From: Zychaea mexicana
Lineage: Eukaryota; Mucoromycota; Mucoromycetes; Mucorales; Lichtheimiaceae
DNA: 64,000 bases
Assembly (NCBI RefSeq): GCF_025766255.1
Contig: NW_026516759.1
Location: 1 to 64,000, forward strand
Direction: 5' to 3'
Shown here: positions 1-11,810 of the stretch, one piece after another
How positions within the stretch are numbered: position 1 is the stretch's first letter
Layout of the letters: every line of letters begins with the position of its first letter
The notes under the pieces: model-generated
Told to the model about the DNA's origin: nothing
The model's database searches: none
Seen by the model: only the letters and a program-made list of their open reading frames with translations
Made by a program: the position numbers and the translations under genes

Positions 1-146
1 TCGTAGAGATAAAGCCATTAATCCCCTTTACACGGGAAAAAATGTTAGATAAACAATAACAATGAAATGAATCACTTTTCCTTTCTCTTCCCTGAGTTAC
101 TTTCCTGTGGTGATCAAAAGATGTGCAAGAGATTGAAGGCAAAAAT

Positions 147-519
147 AACCTGAAATGCAGTCCATAGAAGCCAACGGCAATTGCCACCAACTAAAATGAA
201 CCTTTGTCGCAGCAAGGGTAGATGCCAAGCAAATCAGATTAATCACGGCGGGACCTCCTGCGCCTTAACAAAGCCCTTCAGCACAGGACATCCGTCTGTC
301 GCCTTTTTTGTCGGTCAAGCCATGTCCTTCAATTGCATCTCGTAACCTGAAATGCAGTCCATAGAAGCCAACGGCATTTGCCACCAACTAAAATGAACCT
401 TTGTCGCAGCAAGGGTAGATGTCAAGCAAATCAGATCACTCGCGGCGGGACCTCCTGCACCTTAACAAAGCCCTTCAGCACAGGACATCCGTCTGTCGCC
501 TTTTTTGTCGGTCAAGCCA
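147..519. repeat. Two direct copies of a 176-bp unit, period 197 bp
   Basis: Positions 147-322 and 344-519 are near-identical direct copies that differ at only a few bases and are separated by 21 bp of unrelated sequence. Both begin AACCTGAAATGCAG and end TTTTGTCGGTCAAGCCA. No long reading frame and no clear tRNA-like A or B box was seen, so this is reported simply as a local duplication. It could be part of a dispersed element that extends to the left of the window. Confidence 0.85.
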
Positions 520-839
520 CGGTTTAGACGATGCGTGAAAAAAAGAGACACCAACCCCAAGAAGATTTCCTTCTAGTAAAGGAGTCTCACAATTTCCAAC
601 ACCGCACCACTATTGATCTATTGATGTATGACGTAATGTCGCTGCCAAGCGACATTGATTTCTACTGGCTGCGACATTACTTTTTGGAAACCCTGTACTT
701 TTGTCACTGTCGTGCTCGTCTTTCTACTCGTTGTATATTCATTGGGATTACTGAGCTATGTATACTCACAGAAGTGCGAGCTATTATCTCATAGCAGCAG
801 AAGCATCCACCTTACTTCACAGATCGTGCGCTGCCTAGC

Positions 840-1135
840 TTCTGGGTTTTACTATGGCTTCCTACGTACCAAGCTTTTATTGCGACGTTTTTGGCAGCTC
901 AATTAGAGCTCGTTGACCCAGAAATTTTGGAAACTGCCCAACAATACGGTGCTCTTGAGAATCATCAAGTATAAAGTTTACCTCCAGAAGCTCAAGGCCC
1001 AATCATTCACGCTTATATGGAAGTCATTCACAGTTTTTTCAGTTGGTTTCCAGTATCGAATTCATCTTTCCTGTCTCTATCAATTATGTTCGCTTCAGTG
1101 GTGCTTCGTCTTCTTGCGTTGTGGATAGAACTGTT
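840..1135 (+). pseudogene. Possible decayed membrane-transporter fragment
   Basis: One forward frame reads as protein-like sequence: a hydrophobic stretch (LLWLPTYQAFIATFLAAQLE), then an acidic, Gln-containing loop, an in-frame stop, and then PPEAQGPIIHAYMEVIHSFF followed by more hydrophobic residues. The loop plus AYMxxxHxxF pattern resembles the C-terminal part of fungal drug/H+ antiporters of the major facilitator superfamily. That is a resemblance from memory and was not searched. The stop and the lack of a clean start suggest a relic. An intron hiding the stop cannot be excluded. Confidence 0.2.
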
Positions 1136-1611
1136 TAAGAACTTCTACGTGGGATAGACTACTTAGCATTATTGACGGAGTACAGCCTCTTAAATTCGAC
1201 GATTCTACCGCTAAAAGATCCGTGGTGTATATATCATGGCCGAAGCTTACAAAATTATGCGTAGATGACACCACAGTAGAGATTATATAATTTATAGCTT
1301 TTCAGGAGCTGCTTAATCCACAAGAGTAACCGCATTCTTGCATTTTCCCTATTTTTGCGTGATATCTTGCTGCTTGGTGGTGAATGCTCAAAAGTACTAC
1401 TATTATTGTGCAACTATAATTCTGAGTTGTAGCATATGTCAGTATCTGTATTTTTGGTCGCTGGAGTAACACTTATTTGATAAGTTACTATAATGTATAC
1501 ATTGTACTATCGAAGTATGTCTCTTTAAACGCCACCGATCGTTCTTTTTAGAAAGCCGGCACATTGGCACACTCGATTGGAAGTGAGTGATCTGAGAAAC
1601 AAAAAACATAG

Positions 1612-1647
1612 TCGCGTTGTACGGACGCGCTGGACTACAATACGCGA
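1612..1647. promoter_or_regulatory. MCB-like cluster upstream of CDC6
   Basis: Three ACGCG-type cores lie within 36 bp, about 75-110 bp upstream of the CDC6 start codon: TCGCGT at 1612 (ACGCGA on the other strand), ACGCGC at 1625 and ACGCGA at 1642. In yeasts, ACGCGN is the MCB box bound by MBF (Mbp1/Swi6 type) and drives G1/S transcription of replication genes including CDC6. The motifs are seen in the sequence; binding is inferred. Confidence 0.5.
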
Positions 1648-1722
1648 ATTGATTTTCCTGTGCACCATCTTCTCTTTTCGTTCCTCTCCCACTCAGACTC
1701 AACCGGCTTAACACAAAATAAC

Positions 1723-3834
1723 ATGCTTAAACGCACACGATCACAAAGCAGAGTATTTTGTAAGCCCCATCTCTGCAATAATCAAACTGCTTAAAACAAC
1801 TTACTTATACGTCCTGTATAGCTTCAAATACGAAATTCAGGTCCAAATCGGCAACTGACGATAGCGATCAATCCGATAGCGATTCCAAAGAAAACTTGCT
1901 CTCACCACCGTCTACACCCAGTAAAAGATTACGAAGCAGCCCACCCACCACACCTAAAAATGTTCGACACATTACAAAAGAATTACAGCGCACCAAAGGT
2001 ACGCATCAAGGACAACTTTTGCCATTCTGTAAAGGCAAAGGATCGAGGAACAAAAGTTTTCTTGTTGCTACGCCTGCTGCTGCAGCAATCCAATTACAAC
2101 GCACAACCTCTCCTAATAAGCGGTTCTTGTTTGTATTATGTAGTCGCTGTATCACCCACGAAAGCAGCCACCACTACAACTACCACCGCTAAATTAACGA
2201 AAACGACCTCCACATCCGCTCCCAAGAAATCCAGCACTACCAAAGACAAACCTGCTACTACTGCCACCGACAAGGAAGAAAACATCTACCAGAAAGCAAA
2301 AACCGTCTTCAGACGAACAGCAGCGCCATCAAGACTGATCGGACGAACTCAGGAACGAGAGCGCATGATAAAGTTTTGGAACGACCACGTTCTGGGCAAC
2401 AAGCCTGGCTGCTTATACGTGTCTGGCTCGCCCGGCACTGGCAAGACCGCCATGTTGGCAGAAATCGTACGCAGCCACGAAGACGTTGTATCAGCGCTCG
2501 ATTCACATAAAGTAAAAGAGGTCGTGATTAACTGCATGAGTATCCGTGAACCCAAGGGCATCTACACAAAACTGGTCACTGAGCTCAAAACGGCACGACA
2601 AGCAGTGCAAAGTGATGTTGTCAAACAAGCAGAGCAGCTCTTGAATGGAAAGAAGAATGTTCTCAAGTAAGCGCTTCTCCTCTATCTTCAGTGCTAAGAC
2701 AATTGGTCTTCGCCCATAGAAATTAAAGTCGTTCTTCTTTTCCGATGTGTAGTGTGGTCATTTTAGACGAAATTGACCATTTGATTACAAGAGACCAGGA
2801 TGTGTTGTACAAGATTTTCGAGTGGGCCTCATCGCCTGCTTCCCGTCTTGTACTTATTGGTATTGCCAATGCTTTGGATCTTACCGATCGACTGTTACCT
2901 CGTCTACGCACAAAGAACTGTAAGCGTCTTTTATTTTTCACCAAAGTGTCTCTCCACGGGATTATTTCTAGTTAAGTTACTTACACACGTGGCATTTTTT
3001 TTCCATTTATCAAAGGTGAACCACAACTCCTCGACTTTAACCCTTACAAAGTCCCAGAAATCAGCGCAATCATCAAAGACAGACTCCATTCCCTTGACGC
3101 CGATTCCGCAGCACCTAAAGAAGGTGCGTCTCTCCCACTCATGCAACCCAATGCGGTTGAACTCTGCGCACGCAAGGTGGCCGCCTCCATGGGCGACTTG
3201 CGCACTGCGCTGGACGTATGTCGACGTGCGATCGAACTTGCCGAAGCCGATTGGAAGCGCAAAAATCAGCAGCAAAAGCCGGTTTTGGGCGAGCAAAAGA
3301 ACGATGCAGCTCCACAACAATCCAAAAATGTTGATATTGTGAAGGTTGCTATTCCACATATCATGAAGGTCCTTCAGTCTGTGTTTGGAAGTCCAGCGGT
3401 GCAGAAACTGAAGCAGTTGAATCTACAGCAAAAAGTGGTAATGGGCGTGCTCATGGTCATGATGCGGAACGCGAAGAAAGAACAAATCACACTTGGCAAG
3501 GTAAAATAAAGATTTATACTTGTTTTGAGGGATGGAAGAGAGAGACAGATGGCATATGTACTGATGGATACAAATACTATGTACGTAGTTCCGAGAAAGC
3601 TACACTACACTGTGTTCGAAATCAAGCATGATCACGCCCGTGTCAGGCACAGAACTTGTTGATCTTATATCCAACATCGAGACCGCCGGTATTCTGACAG
3701 TCGGCAAAAGCAAAGAAGACCGGTCGCGACGTATTCATCTTAGCGTACAAGATAGTGAGATTGTGCAGATGATCCAAGAAGTGTCTATTTTGAATAGCTG
3801 GATGGAAACTGTGGTTTCGTGTCATACAAAATAA
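1723..3834 (+). CDS. CDC6: Cell division control protein 6 (replication licensing AAA+ ATPase)
   Basis: Cdc6 binds ORC at origins and loads the MCM2-7 helicase in G1. Six exons give about 544 residues: 1723-1759, 1822-1998, 2144-2666, 2753-2919, 3016-3500 and 3589-3834. The N-terminus (MLKRTRSQSR) is basic and is followed by a disordered part with CDK-type sites (TPSKR, SPPTTPK, SPTK), as expected for a protein removed by CDK phosphorylation. The AAA+ core has Walker A GSPGTGKT and Walker B VVILDEIDHL. A sensor-2/lid region (KVAASMGDLRTALDVCRRAI) and a C-terminal winged-helix part follow. There is no BAH domain, which argues against Orc1. Exon 1 is chosen because its 62-bp intron (GTAAGC to TATAG) puts the SP/TP-rich frame in register. 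The third exon boundary could instead use a GTAAAG donor at 2029. An MCB-like cluster lies just upstream. Confidence 0.93.
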
Positions 3835-3880
3835 ACATAACATACAGATATACCATTGATATTGTTGTTTTTCTTCATTT

Positions 3881-4531
3881 TCAAATACCCAACGCGAGGG
3901 TTGTCAGAATGACACCAAGAAGTGTTAAAAAGGATAACGCGAATGGATACGTCTTTCGTGATAGGTTTGTGTTGCCTCCTCCAGGTTGTCTGCCGTTCAT
4001 ATCTTCTGTCCCTCCCCCAGTGCTATCATCGCTGCTCATATCTTCGTCGAGTACATCCTCTGAATCGTCATCATCGTTTGCGTCGGTATTGCTGTATTCG
4101 GTTATGTTGGAGGGTAATCGTGATTGGTCTAAATTTGCAACAGAGAGCGGGAAAGGAAACCGATAAAGTTTACATGAATCACCCGTAATGGTACACACTT
4201 TTCCATGTCCCTTCGTGTATGCTTATGAATTCTTACACTCATTGTCAAGGCCATCTCCTCGCCAATAGAGCAGTGCGAATTCACTAAGGAAAAACGACCA
4301 ACGCCATATTTCCGAACGTGGTACGGAAACCTTTTGCCAGATACCCAGTCGAGCCTGTCGTCCCAGTTCTTCTCCGTCGTCGTGAGTGATGTATATGTTC
4401 ATTTCATGGAGTGCACAAGATAATACGTCGAGCGTATCCAAGGGGTCTATCATTTCGACGCATTTTGTGCTATGCAGTGAGTACAAGGGTGGCTGATGAT
4501 TCTCCACAACTCGCAAACGCGTCGTCATCAT
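3881..4531 (-). CDS. Unrecognised protein with C-terminal membrane segment
   Basis: Two exons on the minus strand join through a roughly 40-bp intron near 4190-4230 (donor GTAAGA), giving about 200 residues. The N-terminal part reads like folded sequence (CVEMIDPLDTLDVLSCALHE, then a Trp/Phe-rich stretch). An acidic linker with DDDD and DEDMSSDD runs is followed by a Gly/Asn-rich patch and a final hydrophobic helix (ALSFLTLLGVILTTLALGI) that ends at the stop. This arrangement fits a tail-anchored or GPI-signal-type C-terminus. No family was recognised. A reading frame upstream (4558-4782, minus) could be an extra 5' exon, so the start is uncertain. It is convergent with CDC6, with only 46 bp between the stop codons. 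Confidence 0.4.
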
Positions 4532-4782
4532 AGATCTTCGTCATTATCGTCTTTCTTTTAGTGTTTCTTAAAAGTCGAGATAGAAACGATATTACCATCA
4601 CGAAAAGATTGGATGATATGCTTTTTGAGTTCCGTCATGTTCAAAAGAGAAAAAAGTATGCCCTGTGAGTATCGGTTGTATAGAGGAGCATAAAAGAAGT
4701 GCGAGTGAAAGAGCAAGAAAGCAAAGTACTGCCGCCCCTTCCAGTGTTTGTTTGTGTCATACATATTTATGACTATGGTCAC

Positions 4783-5485
4783 ATGGCAAATGCTGTCGAC
4801 TTAAGGTGACAGAGTTATTCTACTGGTTCCAGAACCGGAGTTACCAATCAATTTGCTTTTTCTGACAATAACAGTATATCCTCGTCCGTCTCGTCATTAT
4901 GTCCATCAAAAAAAAATATTTAGCTCCACCTTCTCTTTACCGGTATTAGTTTACTTTTTTAGGCATACGTGCCGACAAGACAAGAGAAAGCACATGGAAA
5001 TGTGAAGAACATACCGTTGACCTTTGCTAAGGAAGAATTTGGCGCGTAAGTCGGGCCCACAGAAGAATCGCAGAGAGACTAGTAGTTATAGAATCTATCT
5101 AGTAGTCGCAGCATAAAAAACAGGACAGGCGATATCAGATGCAATTCAAAAAGTGGATGGCCTTAAAAACTCCATGTGAGCTCGTTAGTAGGATCTTGCA
5201 GGAAGGCCCAACGCTACTAATGTATATCAGCACCCCGCAGTAAACTGATAGATGAGATAACCTATCCAATATAATATCTTATGATATTTCCGTACGCGGA
5301 TCTCGAAAAGGTTCTGGGCATCGTTGGAGATATCGATTTAAAAGGAGAGATGATATTGATTGTACAAGAGTGATATATGTTTGAATTTAATTATATATAT
5401 ACCACTATATCCCTACTACTAGCAGTAGCTATTATTAGTGTATATGCATGTTGTGATGAAGATGATTGTGTGCGTGTCTTTTTTT
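4783..5485. other. Intergenic stretch, no feature seen
   Basis: About 700 bp of AT-rich sequence between the unrecognised minus-strand gene and the 3' end of POL1. No reading frame, RNA gene or repeat was recognised. The part next to POL1 (5380-5485) probably includes its 3' untranslated region. Confidence 0.5.
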
Positions 5486-8400
5486 TTAGATTTTGACGAG
5501 GGACATGAGTTTGGCAATATCTACATGACGGTAACCCGATCGTCGTAAATAGCCGTCTGCCACTGCGTTGAGTCTGATAAACGTCGTATGATGCTTGTTG
5601 ATGATGGATTCAATTGAAGCTATTATTTTTAAAAACGATTAGAAATCCGTTTGCTAAAAGATAAAGAGTAGGTGCGTTTTATAGTGCCGGATTTACCTGA
5701 TGATGGTGAGCTAGCAGCGCTTTGCTTGGCTTTGGATGGATCGAGGATGGTTGTGAAATATAAGAGTTGTGTATATAGCTGCTTGTCGGTATACTATATT
5801 GAGAAGACAGTTTAGTAAAATCAGAATCATGCTATGAAACGTTTTTTGTGAGAACCAAAATCTCAAAGAGCTCACCTCGCGTTTCATTGTGCCATGACAG
5901 CTTTCCTTTAAGCAACGTCGACCAAAGACAGACATGGACCGCGTCCGAGAATCACAGGTACTATCATCACAATATAACCAGCCTTGGTAGTACTTTCTGA
6001 TATAGGATCGCATCGCCAGGATAAGCGCTCCACGAATCGCACTCTCCTTGATCATGCGCTGACAGCCGCCACATTGCAAACCAGGAATAACAGTGTTGTC
6101 TTCAAGGATTTGTGCGATGCCTTCAAACGTTTGTTCATGTCTGCAGTAGCTACATTGGATCTGGAGCCGCTCTGCGTCCTTGAACCGCTCTGCATCACTA
6201 ATTTGTGATTCCAAAGTAGTAAATTCTTCGCTCTCTTCAGCATACGTCCGGCCAACGTTGAACTTGGTGCTGTCCAAACCTGCAATCATTTGAAATTTTG
6301 TTTAGTTTTCCATTCTTCCTGCGTAATTTGGAGTGGAGGTCACATCTAACTTACCAAGGCACTCGGCCAAACGAGCAATATCGGTACCGTCAATGGGTGA
6401 GCACAAACGGCCAATAGGTGGATGGACTTGTTGATTCAAATACCAATCGATATCAAGCTGCATTTCGCCACGGACAACGTCATCCGGATGAAATGCTCTC
6501 TCTGCAAATCCAGCCTTGGTGCCCGCAGGAACGTTGTCGACCTTACATATGACATATGGAATAGTATCTCCCGATTTTACACTGATGCCTGCTTGTCGCA
6601 TTCGTAATGCAACTTGTACATGTGGTTGAGTCTTTGCATCTGCGTATTCTTGTGGATTTTTGGTCAATTGCTAATAACGAAAACAAAAAAGTCAGCCAAA
6701 CAGGCACTTCTTAAACGAGGTAAATAACGCAAATGCACAAGAAACATACCTTATTAATAATGAACTTTTCAAGTGGAGTCACTCCTTCACGAATCTCTTT
6801 GCCGATTTCTTGAAGATATGCATGAATTTCATTTACAACGTCTTCACGGTCTTTATCGGACAAGATGAAGGATAAAACGCGCCTATCATTACATCGCGTT
6901 GTTGCGTTAGTGATTACTGGATTTCCATGGCAGCCACCAACTTCAAAACTTACGAAGATACGTCGTGTGAGAGATCACACCAATCTCGACGCACAAGGTC
7001 AAGACCCTTTGTTTCGACACTTTCCGAGAGTGTACCGTCCGGCTTCTCTTCCACCAACAGCGCGGCATACTTTTTCTTTTTCAGCAGTAGCAAGTGCTTG
7101 AAGAAGCCATCAATATCAATCTCGAGCAAATTATAGCGCTCGTTGACCTTCTTCTTCAGCATATTTCCAATGTCCTTGACCTTCTGGATATCGTTTTCGT
7201 TTGTATAGACCATAATGGAATCGGTATCACCATAAACAACGTTTAGATCCAAGGTACCAGCCAGATCCACGGTGTTTTGAAGAATCTCACGACCCTTGTG
7301 TGTGATCAACATGGCCAAAGGCTTTGCATAGAAGCGAGAGTTGGAGAAGCCAAGACAACCGTACATACTGTTAGCAGTAAGTTTGAGTGCTTTTTGTCGA
7401 ATGTCGAACTATATTACATATATTGTTAGCTTTCAAATGGCTGTTGCTACAAGAGAACACACTACTATCCGTTACTTTGTAGCCTACTGTACCTGCATCA
7501 ATTCTGCTTCGGTATTTTTAGGATCCTTCATAAGCTTTTTGACCTGACGACGACGGTCGACGAGGGTTTTGATGAGACGTGGTAGCAAGCCTTGACCAAT
7601 GGACTGGTCAGGTACATTAGGTACCTTATCCTCGATTTCGTCCTAATGGTCCAATTTTAGTGTTGTTTTTCAAAGTACAAAATACTAATTTACTTGTCGC
7701 TATTCCATACCTCTTCTTTCGGAGTCAAGTTGTGTCGTTGCACAGTGGTAAAGCACACGTTATATTCCTGCATAATGGACGGATACAGACTGTTGAAATC
7801 GAGCAAAAGGACATATTTGTCGTAGAATCCCTTCTTGGGCTCGAGGACAAGACCACCAGCGTATGCGGGCTTTCTTCTGCCACTCTTGGACTTTGTCTTT
7901 TGAAGCTGTTCGGTTGCTGTGGATGAGAAGGGAGATTGATATATCTGAGTACATAAACATTATCAATTTAGTGTGTAGTATGCAATTTTACCCTCATCTG
8001 CATCAAGCTCAGGATCAAGTTGTTCCGGCTCGGCCATTTTGGCAAATTGCTTGTCAGGGCAAATATATTTCTGTCGATGGAATTCGTGCAACAACAGATA
8101 CTCGTTTCTTTCAGCACGAGCACCCGTCATTGTTCTCGACCTATACAGATAACACATATTAAACCATATGTTCCCTCTGCTTTTTTTTTCGAAATACAGA
8201 ATATTAATGGGACCAGAGACATACCATAAGTTACCGGCCAAGTTGGTGAGTTGTTTGGTGAGCGGAAGAATTTGAAGTTTAAACATGAGCGACGATGTCA
8301 AAAAGGCATCGAAAGCGCAATGCTTAACAAGATGCATCAAAGTCTTTGGATCCTCAAAGAACATGTGGGTCTTGTCGTATTCAATGTCTTCACGAGCAAT

Positions 8401-11400
8401 CTTGAGCTGTGACTGAGCGAGGTCCGTTAATCGATAAGATTTGCTGCGGATCAAATCTTTGGCTGCAAGATACGTATCGCACACGAGTCGGCCACTCATG
8501 AACATTCTTTCTTGGTAGGTTGCTTCGCCTGCACCACCAGCACCTTGTTGGAGCTTGGGCCAGCTAGTAGAATCGTTGTTTGTAAGTTCTTACGCGCGCT
8601 AAGGTAAGAGAAACACTTATGACTTGTAGTTAATACTTACTACTTGCGCTTGAAACGACCGAGCTTGTGCCAGTGTTGTATATTCAGACTTTTCATACGA
8701 TGAAGCAAGACATCTAGATCGAAACCAGCAAAGTTATGGCCAACAATTATATCGGGATCGGTCACATGGATCTTGGCTGCAAGTTATAAAAAGTTAATAT
8801 TGCGTCTCCTCAATATACTGCTATTCCATGACACATTATTGTCTTACCAATCAAACAATTCAACAAAGCGTTCTCGGTTCGTTCAACTTGAATGGCAAAA
8901 CCACCTTTTCTCTCACGAACAACGGTATCGTTGAAACCTGCTGGATACGGGGTATTGCTCAGTTGGCGGACAATGGTAAACCGTGTTTTAGGTTGTTTAT
9001 CGATGGGTGTTGGCTCGTCAATTTGAACTACGCAGAAAAGTATCTCTTAATATCTTCCCTTCTTTACCTTTGCACCCCCATCTCGTCTTTTTTGTGATAT
9101 CATACCTTGCGTGCAGGCAAGACCGCTAGCAGCGACAATTTCATTTTGGCTCTTTTGGTGGTTCATCACTGTTCGAAGACTGAGCGACATGATAACGAGA
9201 GGAGGAATATAGGTAGGTGCGTTTCCGTTCGCATCACGCAATGGATTCACCAATTTTGGATCATCCACAAGCACTTCAGCCTTACACCAAGTTTCCTAGA
9301 TACACAAGGAATAACTGTAAGTATCACAAGCGAAGAGAAAGAGACATTCCCCGCCTCTCGAACCGACTCTCACACTTACATTGCTACCACTGATCTGGGC
9401 GTTTTCAATCTTGATCCAGCAAGGACCCATGATATCCCGCTTTATTAAAAAGTGTTCCATGGGACCAGTGTTGATGCCAAATACACGACTAAAGGTGGTG
9501 CCAGTCAAGTTTTCAGGTAATGATGGTTCTAAACAAAATTACGCAAATTCATTAAGTACATTTACACACTCCTCCTCCTTAATATGACGACGCTGCATCC
9601 TTACGCTGGTAATTATAATGGACTTTGAGATAGTCGCTCTCTGCTGGTACATCAGGCAGCTCAAATGCGTATTTTCGAGATACAGGCTTGGCAAGAGTCT
9701 TGCTGATATTGTGGCTCGTTGTGATATTTGTGAACTCGGCGTGGACATCCGCAATGGATACTTCTTCTGAAGTAGGATTTCCTTGTCCTATTTCGTTTTT
9801 CGTGAGTATGTCGTCAATTGGACTAGACCTCATCCATGTTTAATTTTTTTTCAATGTCATACCATCAACCTTGAATTTACGAGGAAGAACGAAAAGTGTA
9901 CGTTCAATGTTTTTGATAGTGACACAGCAACTGATATATCGATTGCTGGCCTTATTCAAAATCTGTATATATTAGAGCATCACATTATAGCGTTAGACTC
10001 GTCTTACTCTTCCACCCGTTATACGTTTCTTCTGCTACAACGCCCAAAAGTATACTTGCCTTGCCAAATAGGTATACGAAGCCCTTGTCGCGTCTTTCAA
10101 ATGCATCGTACCACCACATATGCAAGCTCCCGTCCTCTTCGAGTGAATCCACATCTCGCGGTGGCTCCATGGATTTTATCACATCTTCGGCACTTTCTTC
10201 TGGCGCGATATCTGACACCAGGGCTGCGGCCTTTTCCCATGTTTGCAAATCCGGGCGCTCTTCTTTGAGTTTCATTTGCTTTCTGATAGCAGCGGGTTCT
10301 GCCTTTGGGACATTGAGGGATTGAATATCTTTTTCCTGGGCACCCGTGCTTTGCTGTTTTTCATAGCTGTCCATGGCTGCCATCATCATGTCTGCGTCGT
10401 CGGTGGTATCGAAAAACTCGTCATTGTCACTATCTTGACTAGCTTCACCATTCTTTTGTCCGGAAATAGTAGTAGCAGCTGGCAATCCTTCATCCATATC
10501 TACATCACCATTTGCGTCTGCGGAAGAAGTGCCGATCTCTGATTCTGCTGAAAACGAAACATGATTTGCATTGCGGTTCTTTGGCTCTGAACCTTTCAAT
10601 ACGCTGCTACCAGCATTGTTGTCGAATGATGGCTCGGATTTGATGGACGGAACACTTTGTTGCGAGGCTGTAGATACTGTTGATCTTTTAGTCGTTCCAC
10701 CACGAACCATATATCCCGAGCTCAATCCAGATCCATAACGTAATGACGATTGTGGTCGATGCTTAAATCCAAGATTTTGCGATGATGATGATGATGATGA
10801 TGATGGTGCCAAAGCTTTTTGCTCGGGTTTGTCGTCACCAATACTTGCGAGAATATCAGCCATGAAAGCGTCATCCTCTTTTTTCGATTTCTATTCATAA
10901 AACTATGATTAATTTCTTGTCATTTCCTTTCCTGTATAACATCGTTTCTCTGGTTTATGTTTTTTTACCCCGTCTGTTTTGACTTTACGGTCTTTAACAG
11001 CTGACATCTTGGCCGATTTAGAGAACATGCTGGCAATGTTTTGTGACGGTGGTGGTGGTGCTGGTTTCTTATCTTTGGACGTTGACGAAGAAGCAGCACC
11101 AGTCTTGCGCTTTCTTTTGTCTAGAGAACAATACAGATAGTAGTGAGTTTTCACCGTGCTACTCACAGCCAAATACCTTCTCTCTCTCTCTTTCCTCTTT
11201 AGTACTAAGACGTACTTGGTAATTTGGAATTGCTTTCGTCGTACTCGTCAGAGTATTGATTTTCGTCATCGTCGTTCAAGCCATTGAAAATGTAACCTCC
11301 TTCATCGTCGTCTTCAACGAAATTTTCATCGTCATAAACGGCGTTATAATCAGCCTCGTTTACTTCTTCGTAAATGTCTTCGTCAGTCTGCAATCATGTA

Positions 11401-11560
11401 GAGGAAAAGAAAAAAGACATGAGTTTATATATACTTTTTCAACAAAGGTCATTGTAGTAAAGGCACAAAAAAATATCTAAGAGGTACATACGAGCTGTCG
11501 CTTTCCTGCCTTCTTTTGAGTGAGTTTTGCCAGTTTGGCCCTTCGTGCGTCTCTGTCCAT
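5486..11560 (-). CDS. POL1: DNA polymerase alpha catalytic subunit
   Basis: This is the catalytic subunit of the polymerase alpha-primase complex, which extends RNA primers at origins and Okazaki fragments. The gene reads right to left in many exons. The N-terminus starts at 11560 ([20 protein letters not shown]) and has the family's acidic block ([26 protein letters not shown]) and [10 protein letters not shown] motif, then a disordered Ser-rich part ([11 protein letters not shown]). B-family motifs follow: [15 protein letters not shown] (7759-7803); B, around [20 protein letters not shown] (7317-7385); [11 protein letters not shown] (about 7207-7236). The C-terminus has two four-Cys modules, CSYC...CGGC and CDDSTC...CLKESC, used for primase and B-subunit contact. 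The last exon ends ...AKLMSLVKI at the TAA at 5486. The N-terminal blocks and Cys modules distinguish alpha from delta, epsilon and zeta. Exon edges were not all resolved. Confidence 0.94.
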
Positions 11561-11612
11561 CCTGAATGAATGGAAAAAACCGTGTCGGGAATGAGGTTAA
11601 AGGCAGAAGAGT

Positions 11613-11695
11613 ACGCGCTTTTTTCCTTTTGTTAACTGTGCACTCAGAGGAAAAAAGAAAAATCTCAGGCACGCGTTTCAGTCACAAACACGCGA
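11613..11695. promoter_or_regulatory. MCB-like cluster in POL1/ASNSD1 divergent promoter
   Basis: The 250-bp gap between the divergent POL1 and ASNSD1-type start codons contains ACGCGC (11613), a perfect palindromic ACGCGT (11671) and ACGCGA (11690), followed by a GGCGTG-containing stretch. ACGCGT upstream of POL1 is the classical yeast MCB element. Shared control of both genes is possible but inferred. A CT/GT-rich tract precedes the ASNSD1 start. Confidence 0.55.
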
Positions 11696-11810
11696 GCGTG
11701 TTTTTTGGCGTGCCGCAAAGCTTCCCAAAGCAAGCGTTCATTAAGGTTGTCTGCAACGGGCTTTTCTATATATCTCCCCACCTCTTTCTCTCTGTGTGTG
11801 TGTCCCCGTT

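Noticed and set aside
1896..2192. Separate small gene upstream of CDC6
   Set aside because: The frame is CDC6 exon 2 reading through an intron; the CDK-type sites and splice phases tie it to CDC6.
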